A stretch of 64,000 nucleotides of DNA from Mercenaria mercenaria. Its lineage: Eukaryota; Mollusca; Bivalvia; Venerida; Veneridae. A program made the position numbers and the translations under genes. Below the pieces are notes generated by a model. The model was not told the origin of the DNA, did no database searches, and saw nothing but the letters and a program-made list of their open reading frames with translations. The stretch spans positions 64,259,501 to 64,323,500 of the forward strand of contig NC_069375.1 of assembly GCF_021730395.1 (NCBI RefSeq), in the 5' to 3' direction. Numbering within the stretch: position 1 is the first letter of the stretch; the number at the start of each line of letters is the position of its first letter. Shown piece by piece: positions 60,001 to 64,000 of this stretch.

Positions 60001-62061
60001 CACAATTCTAGCCCAATCTTAATGAAGCTTGGGCAGAATATTTCCCTCAATAAAATCTCGGACGAGTTCATTACTGGGTCTACTGGGGGCAAGAACTAGG
60101 TCACTAGGCTAATGAATAGAAAAAAACAACACTTGTTAACATTCTAGAGGCCACATTTTCTACTCCATCTTTATTAAACTTTGTCAGAATGTTTGTGTCT
60201 ATGAAATAAAAGAGAAGATTAAAGAGAATTCTTATAGTTTTTTTTCCTTTCATAGAATTTTTTTTAATCCGCATATATGATAGGAAAACTTGTGCTGAAA
60301 TCAATGAACAAATAAAAACAATGGGTCACCAGGCTTGGTTTTGTGAAAAATTGTTTTGAACACACCCACTGTTGCTGAAACTGCCAGCGATTTTTCAACA
60401 TTTTCATACTTTTCTGCTTTTTTATAAATACCAACCAAAATATACATCAAGACAGCACAATAAGGTTTATTCTTTTTACATATTTTATTATATTCTTATT
60501 TGATATCATATTCATATTTGTAATACTATATCCTTACAATAATTGGTACAAATGAAAAAAAAAGCTTGTTTGGGCATATTCACTTTTGTGAACTTTTTTC
60601 AATGAAAAATACCCATAGTGAAGAATATTTTTTTACATTTTGACAAAACTGTTTCATAGATTTTTTTCCTGTTTTTTTTGTGTATAAGTAATTGTATTGT
60701 GAGCATAAAAATGGCTAAAATGTATGGGTCACCAGGCTAACTTTTATGTTAACCGCTTGAATACAACATCTGTACGGACGAAAAATGGCGCGAACCTGAC
60801 CAAATTGATTACATGTATATCTGCTACAAGTTAAAAAAAGTTTTAAAAACTCTTCTTTGTATAATTGGATATGAATGATCTGAAAGGTGGTATTGTCTTA
60901 TCAGTACTAAGTCAATGGTCTTACATTATATGAACAACACTGTCTTTGTGCTAAAATGAGATGTGAAAACACGACCACATAAATGGCAAGATACCTGTCA
61001 GTCATGATACTTGTCAATACAACATAAACCAGTATCAACATTTGATTACTGATAAAACTTATCAAAAAATGTTATTTCATTCAAGATTCCTCATATTTAA
61101 GATTGTCTGTCACATGTTTTAACAAATGCTGACTTCACTTCAGTTTTCCATAGAAAGTGTCGGCTGCGCAGGAAGATGCGCATAAAAAACTAAAGGAATT
61201 CCCTTTAAAACTGAGTTATCTGAGATTAAAAACTAGGTCACTACGTCAATTCGTAGAAAAACCTTGTTAACACTTTAGAGGTCACATTTTCCATTTGATC
61301 TTCTTGAAACTTTCTCAGTATGACTGTCTCTATGAAATCTAGGTCATGATCAAAACTGGTCTACAGGAGGAACAGAACTAAGGCATCAGGTTAGATCATA
61401 AAAATACTTGTTAACACTGCAGAGGCCACATTTTCTAACTGAGCATCATAAATCCTTGACAGAACGTTTGTCTTATAAAAACTAGATTAAGTTTTTAAGC
61501 TTGGGTCACTAGGTCAAATCATAGGAAAAAAATGTTCACACACTGTAGGCCACATTTACTACCTAAGTTTCGTAAAATTCCATCAGAATGTTTATTTCTT
61601 TGAAATCTAAGTCAGGTGGACCGATGTAGCGAAACGAGTTTTCACATAACAAAATCATATGAACGAAGTCGAAACGTGTTTTCACATAACAAAATCATAT
61701 GAACGAAGTTTTTCTTACAGCATTGTGTTTTCAGGAAACACACACACAGATGAGAAACGCGCAGTCTAAGAAAGCTGATTTGATGAAGAAGATTGACCAA
61801 ACTAGCGTTGAATTTGATAAGAAGCGAGGTACGACTGCCTTTATACCTGCTGACGAGGCCATTATGGCGTGTGTACTTCGCAGTGACGTCATCAAAAATA
61901 GTGTTCACGAGTACGCAACAGTAGAAACAAAAGGACAATACACGTATGGTCAAATGGTCGTTGATTGGAGAGGAAAGTTACAAAAAGGTCATAATGTTAC
62001 CATAGTAACAGAGTTAGATCAAACATTATACGAACATTTAATGGCAACTGGTCTTGCTTGA
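53911..62061 (+). CDS. Inosine-uridine preferring nucleoside hydrolase, five exons, complete (311 aa)
   Basis: Exons 53911-54090, 57305-57479, 58170-58286, 59431-59567 and 61735-62061 join in phases 0, 1, 1, 0 to give 936 nt with one terminal stop. Seen: the metal-binding motif DCDPGNDDA (residues 8-16), EGNT (37-40), YHGSDG with His82 and Asp85 (81-86), AIGPLTN (125-131), GGN (153-155), EFN (167-169) and an Asp243 near the C-terminus. Members of this family use a calcium ion held by the N-terminal aspartates to hydrolyse the N-glycosidic bond of ribonucleosides, releasing base and ribose for purine or pyrimidine salvage. Length matches the usual 310-330 residues. No signal peptide or membrane segment is visible, so a cytosolic enzyme is likely. 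Oddity: the residue before Asp243 is Ala242, where the protozoan Crithidia enzyme has its catalytic His241. Mammals lack this family. Substrate preference cannot be read from sequence. Confidence 0.93.
54305..54438 (+). mobile_element. AGGTAGTG-terminal MITE
   Basis: AGGTAGTG at the left and CCACTACCT at the right are inverted; between them CGGCAATTTCCGT and CCGGAGATTGCCG pair. Directly abuts the 1.9-kb TTAA element. Related core sequence (GGCAATTTCCGT, GGAATTCTTCGG) occurs at 12,680, 17,955 and 59,155. Confidence 0.55.
54442..56344 (+). mobile_element. 1.9-kb TTAA-flanked DNA transposon in hydrolase intron 1
   Basis: TTAA at 54438-54441 and 56345-56348; inverted ends GGGGACGCATA and TATGCGTCCCC. 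Similarity of the arms is limited to about 12 bases. The interior is AT-rich with only short frames and no recognisable transposase, so it is a non-autonomous copy. It fills over half of intron 1. Confidence 0.72.
56440..57125 (+). repeat. Dispersed repeat with GTCC tract in hydrolase intron 1
   Basis: Opens GGAGACATATTGTTTATGGC, then a (GTCC)n run and degenerate units each containing TTTCACTGAGTTATG and a GATTGAAATC-type segment. Non-coding. Confidence 0.5.
57305..57479 (+). CDS. Nucleoside hydrolase coding exon 2
   Basis: Acceptor TTTTTAG, donor GTATTT; begins IPVYVGCNAPLLG in phase 0 and leaves one base. Contains His82 in the YHGSDG motif, which aligns in number with the substrate-region His82 of the Crithidia enzyme. 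Confidence 0.93.
58025..58102 (+). repeat. Tandem duplication of about 38 bp in hydrolase intron 2
   Basis: GCTTACAGTCACGTGACTAC and GCTTACAGTCACGAGACTAC, each followed by AGTTTATTTCAA. Confidence 0.85.
58170..58286 (+). CDS. Nucleoside hydrolase coding exon 3
   Basis: Acceptor TTTCTAG, donor GTAAAC; Gly119 and Gly158 are split codons at its two ends. Encodes VAIGPLTNVAMA, the most conserved strand and loop of the family, and IMGGN. Confidence 0.94.
59155..59355 (+). repeat. Dispersed repeat with GGCAACTTCCGT core
   Basis: ATCGGCAACTTCCGTACAAT, ATTCTTCGG, GGCCGAAATCGC and CGAAATCAGTTACGGA recur in the related copies near 12,680, 17,955 and 54,305. Ends just before hydrolase exon 4. Confidence 0.5.
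59431..59567 (+). CDS. Nucleoside hydrolase coding exon 4
   Basis: Acceptor TTATTACAG, donor GTAAGA. Encodes GEFNFYFDPEAA, the EFN substrate motif (167-169), and the PITIMPWE strand. A dispersed repeat ends less than 80 bases upstream of the acceptor. Confidence 0.94.
59885..60218 (+). repeat. Dispersed bivalve repeat, first part (interrupted)
   Basis: Begins AGCTCACATGAGCACAAAG, a motif common in clam introns, and runs through TAATGAAGCTTGGGCAGAAT and CTAGAGGCCACATTTTC. It is split from its continuation at 61,209 by the 982-bp TTAA element. Confidence 0.62.
60223..61204 (+). mobile_element. 982-bp TTAA-flanked DNA transposon, Kolobok-like, non-autonomous
   Basis: TTAA at 60219-60222 and 61205-61208. 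Ends AGAGAATTCTTATAG and (rc) AGGGAATTCCTTTAG are inverted repeats; ends opening AGRG beside TTAA are typical of Kolobok rather than of piggyBac, whose ends open CCY. An inverted relative lies at 22,388-23,295. It is inserted in another repeat inside intron 4 of the hydrolase gene. No protein seen. Confidence 0.72.
61209..61620 (+). repeat. Dispersed bivalve repeat, second part
   Basis: Resumes the repeat at 59,885: AACTAGGTCACTACGTCAA, TTGTTAACACTTTAGAGGTC and two further degenerate rounds of AACACTG-AGAGGCCACATTT, so the repeat itself is a loose tandem. Confidence 0.6.
61629..61710 (+). repeat. Tandem duplication of about 41 bp next to exon 5 acceptor
   Basis: TTTTCACATAACAAAATCAT and GAACGAAGT occur twice, one right after the other; the second copy ends about 25 bases before the exon 5 acceptor, in the branch-point region. 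Confidence 0.85.
61735..62061 (+). CDS. Nucleoside hydrolase terminal coding exon 5
   Basis: Acceptor TGTGTTTTCAG; residues 204-311 and stop TGA at 62059-62061. Contains FIPADEAIMA with the metal-ligand candidate Asp243. A 41-bp direct duplication ends about 20 bases before the acceptor. No clear AATAAA was found in the next 200 bases, so the poly(A) site is not called. Confidence 0.93.
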   Translation, partial: ETHTQMRNAQSKKADLMKKIDQTSVEFDKKRGTTAFIPADEAIMACVLRSDVIKNSVHEYATVETKGQYTYGQMVVDWRGKLQKGHNVTIVTELDQTLYEHLMATGLA

Positions 62062-62277
62062 AGAGTTATTTGAGAAGTAATATTTTGTATACATGTAGAT
62101 CTAATTTGAAATTAGTGATAACCAATCATGTATGCATTATTCAAATAATTCATGATCGTTTTGTAAACAGGATTTTTAGATTTTTACAAATATTTACAAT
62201 TGTTATTTTCTCAATTTATTTCAGATGTTTTTATTGCTCAGGGTTTACAGACATTTTCTGATATAAAAGTACATTAA

Positions 62278-62485
62278 TGAGCCGTGCCATGAGAAAACCA
62301 ACATAGTGCGTTTGCGACCAGCATGGATCCAGACCAGTCTGGTCAGGATCCATGCTGTTCGCTAACAGTTTCTCTAATTGCAATAGGTTTTGAAAGCGAA
62401 CATGGTGGATCCTGACCAGACTGCGTGGATACGCAGTTAGGTCTGGATCCATGCTGGTCGCAAACGCACTATGTATGGCGCGGTT
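62278..62485 (+). mobile_element. Palindromic MITE downstream of the hydrolase gene
   Basis: TGAGCCGTGCCATGAG at the left and a damaged right end (ATGGCGCGGTTA). Starts about 215 bases after the hydrolase stop codon, so it may lie within the 3' UTR or just beyond it. Confidence 0.72.
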
Positions 62486-64000
62486 ATATAGACCGCTCTA
62501 CTACCACTACAGTGTTGTACATTGTAAAAAGAATCGTATGCTACACATATGCGTTAAATGCGATGTTGAAACGAAACTATTATACCGGTAAGTAATTACA
62601 TGGTTTGACACCTGAAAGTATCAAATTTAATTATGATTACATTAAATTTATAATAGATAATCTGATTGTCACTGACTTATATATATCGGCATATGGCGTA
62701 GTGGGAATTCGATTTCTGTTATAGCTGAAGTTTGCAATGCATATCGAAAAATACTGACGGCTTAAAAAAACAACAATTATATTATAGTACATTTTGTCCA
62801 CATATAAATTGATAAGCCAACTCCTACATTTCTGTGTCTGTTACATTCTTAAGATCTACTGTAGATCCACTCCGGGAGAACTACGTTCCAACGCAAGTCA
62901 TGTCTCAACGATATCATGTGACATATCTCAACGACTTCTGGGTACGGTATCGCTCAATATGACACGGCTTATATTATTTTCATATGTACCAATTACTTTT
63001 ATTATATTTACTTATGTCTTGACTTGAACATTTATTCAGATTCTAAAAGTAACCGCATAAATTTATTAAAACATTTAAATTTTAAAAGCAGTTGTCTGTT
63101 ATTTAGAAAATAGAAGCATTTTACTATTTTCCAGAATAAAACAAATATACAACACTTTTTCAACAGCAATACTTACTGACAGTCAATGATCGATTAAAGG
63201 CAATGCCAGTTTTAATCTTAGAAATATATCTCTGCAACGGCTTTATCATAAACGAACAATATTTATTAAATATCATGTCCCTCACTCTAACCGATAATGT
63301 TACTAACTGACACTCATCGAAGTATTGCTGCTTAATACATTACTTATATTCGAGTAAAATATACAATGTCTGTGACTGAAAATCAGATTTTGTTCAAAGT
63401 ATGTACTAGTATTTTTATCCGTTTCTTTTATTATCATTTGACGGTTTCTCCAAGATATCTTACTAGCAATATATATGAGGTGGCGCGGAGTTGACTTATA
63501 CTATTGCATGCGCACACCTTAATTATTATTAAGTGTGTAAAAAGATTCTTTTGAAGCACAGGGCGCAACTAAGAAACCTGAAGTAAGCATGTAATCGTAG
63601 GTTATTAGATTTGTATCTAGGTATATGCACGCGTTCTGCAGCGGAAATATAGAAATATTGCGCGACTTCAATCAAACCGAGTCTGCAATTTTCACTGTTT
63701 GCCTTGTTCTCGGTGCTTCCGAGGGATCTACTGTCCAGAGTTTTATTTATGAAGAATGAATGCTTATTTATCGATGCAAATCTAAAAATCTTTTTATAAT
63801 TACTACATGTGTATAATTCATTATATCAATGAAAAAATTGTTCTTTAGCCCAAGTGGAACTGAAAATGTCCTAGTTAAAGAACTTAAAAACGTGACGGCA
63901 TCCATGAAACTGACGTCACAATTGACGACACGCACTCGAAATGAAACTGAAACGTCAATATTCATAAGTTATTGACATTGTTTTTGGATATAATGCACTT
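62486..64000. other. Right edge, no feature recognised
   Basis: Ordinary AT-rich sequence with short frames only; nothing I can support. Confidence 0.5.

Overview
The window reads as animal nuclear DNA, most likely from a bivalve mollusc of the venerid clam type. It is AT-rich, gene-poor, has long introns with GT-AG borders, and is crowded with short interspersed elements: tRNA-headed SINEs, palindromic MITEs and TTAA-flanked DNA transposons. The clam assignment is inference, resting on repeat families I recognise rather than on any search.

Two protein-coding genes can be supported. On the plus strand, 53,911-62,061 holds a complete five-exon inosine-uridine preferring nucleoside hydrolase of 311 residues; every splice phase agrees and the metal and substrate motifs are present. 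On the minus strand, 22,083-16,162 holds at least six exons of a secreted-type protein whose middle resembles a PLAT/LH2 beta-sandwich and whose end resembles a six-cysteine PAN/Apple domain. Its first exon(s) were not found. One intact elongator tRNA-Met gene with a 20-nt intron lies at 41,513-41,605, with two decayed relatives at 23,514 and 39,655.

Layout. 1-8,450: homopolymer-inflated sequence that looks like poor consensus; only satellites and a battered SINE are legible. 8,450-16,160: non-coding, with a 21-bp-unit satellite at two places. 16,160-22,083: the minus-strand gene, its introns filled by SINEs and MITEs, one of which ends five bases from a splice donor. 22,100-25,670: repeats and a tRNA pseudogene. 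25,675-38,224: a 12.55-kb element with long inverted arms and a 6-bp target duplication (GTAAGT), with no recognisable protein inside. 38,230-42,200: tRNA loci and unremarkable DNA. 42,200-47,150: a second homopolymer-inflated block. 47,150-53,880: minisatellites and MITEs. 53,911-62,061: the hydrolase gene, with whole transposons in introns 1 and 4. 62,278 to the end: one MITE, then nothing recognised.

The two genes have no evident functional link. What unites the window is repeated insertion of TTAA-targeting elements, including one whose empty site survives in the opposite arm of the 12.55-kb element.
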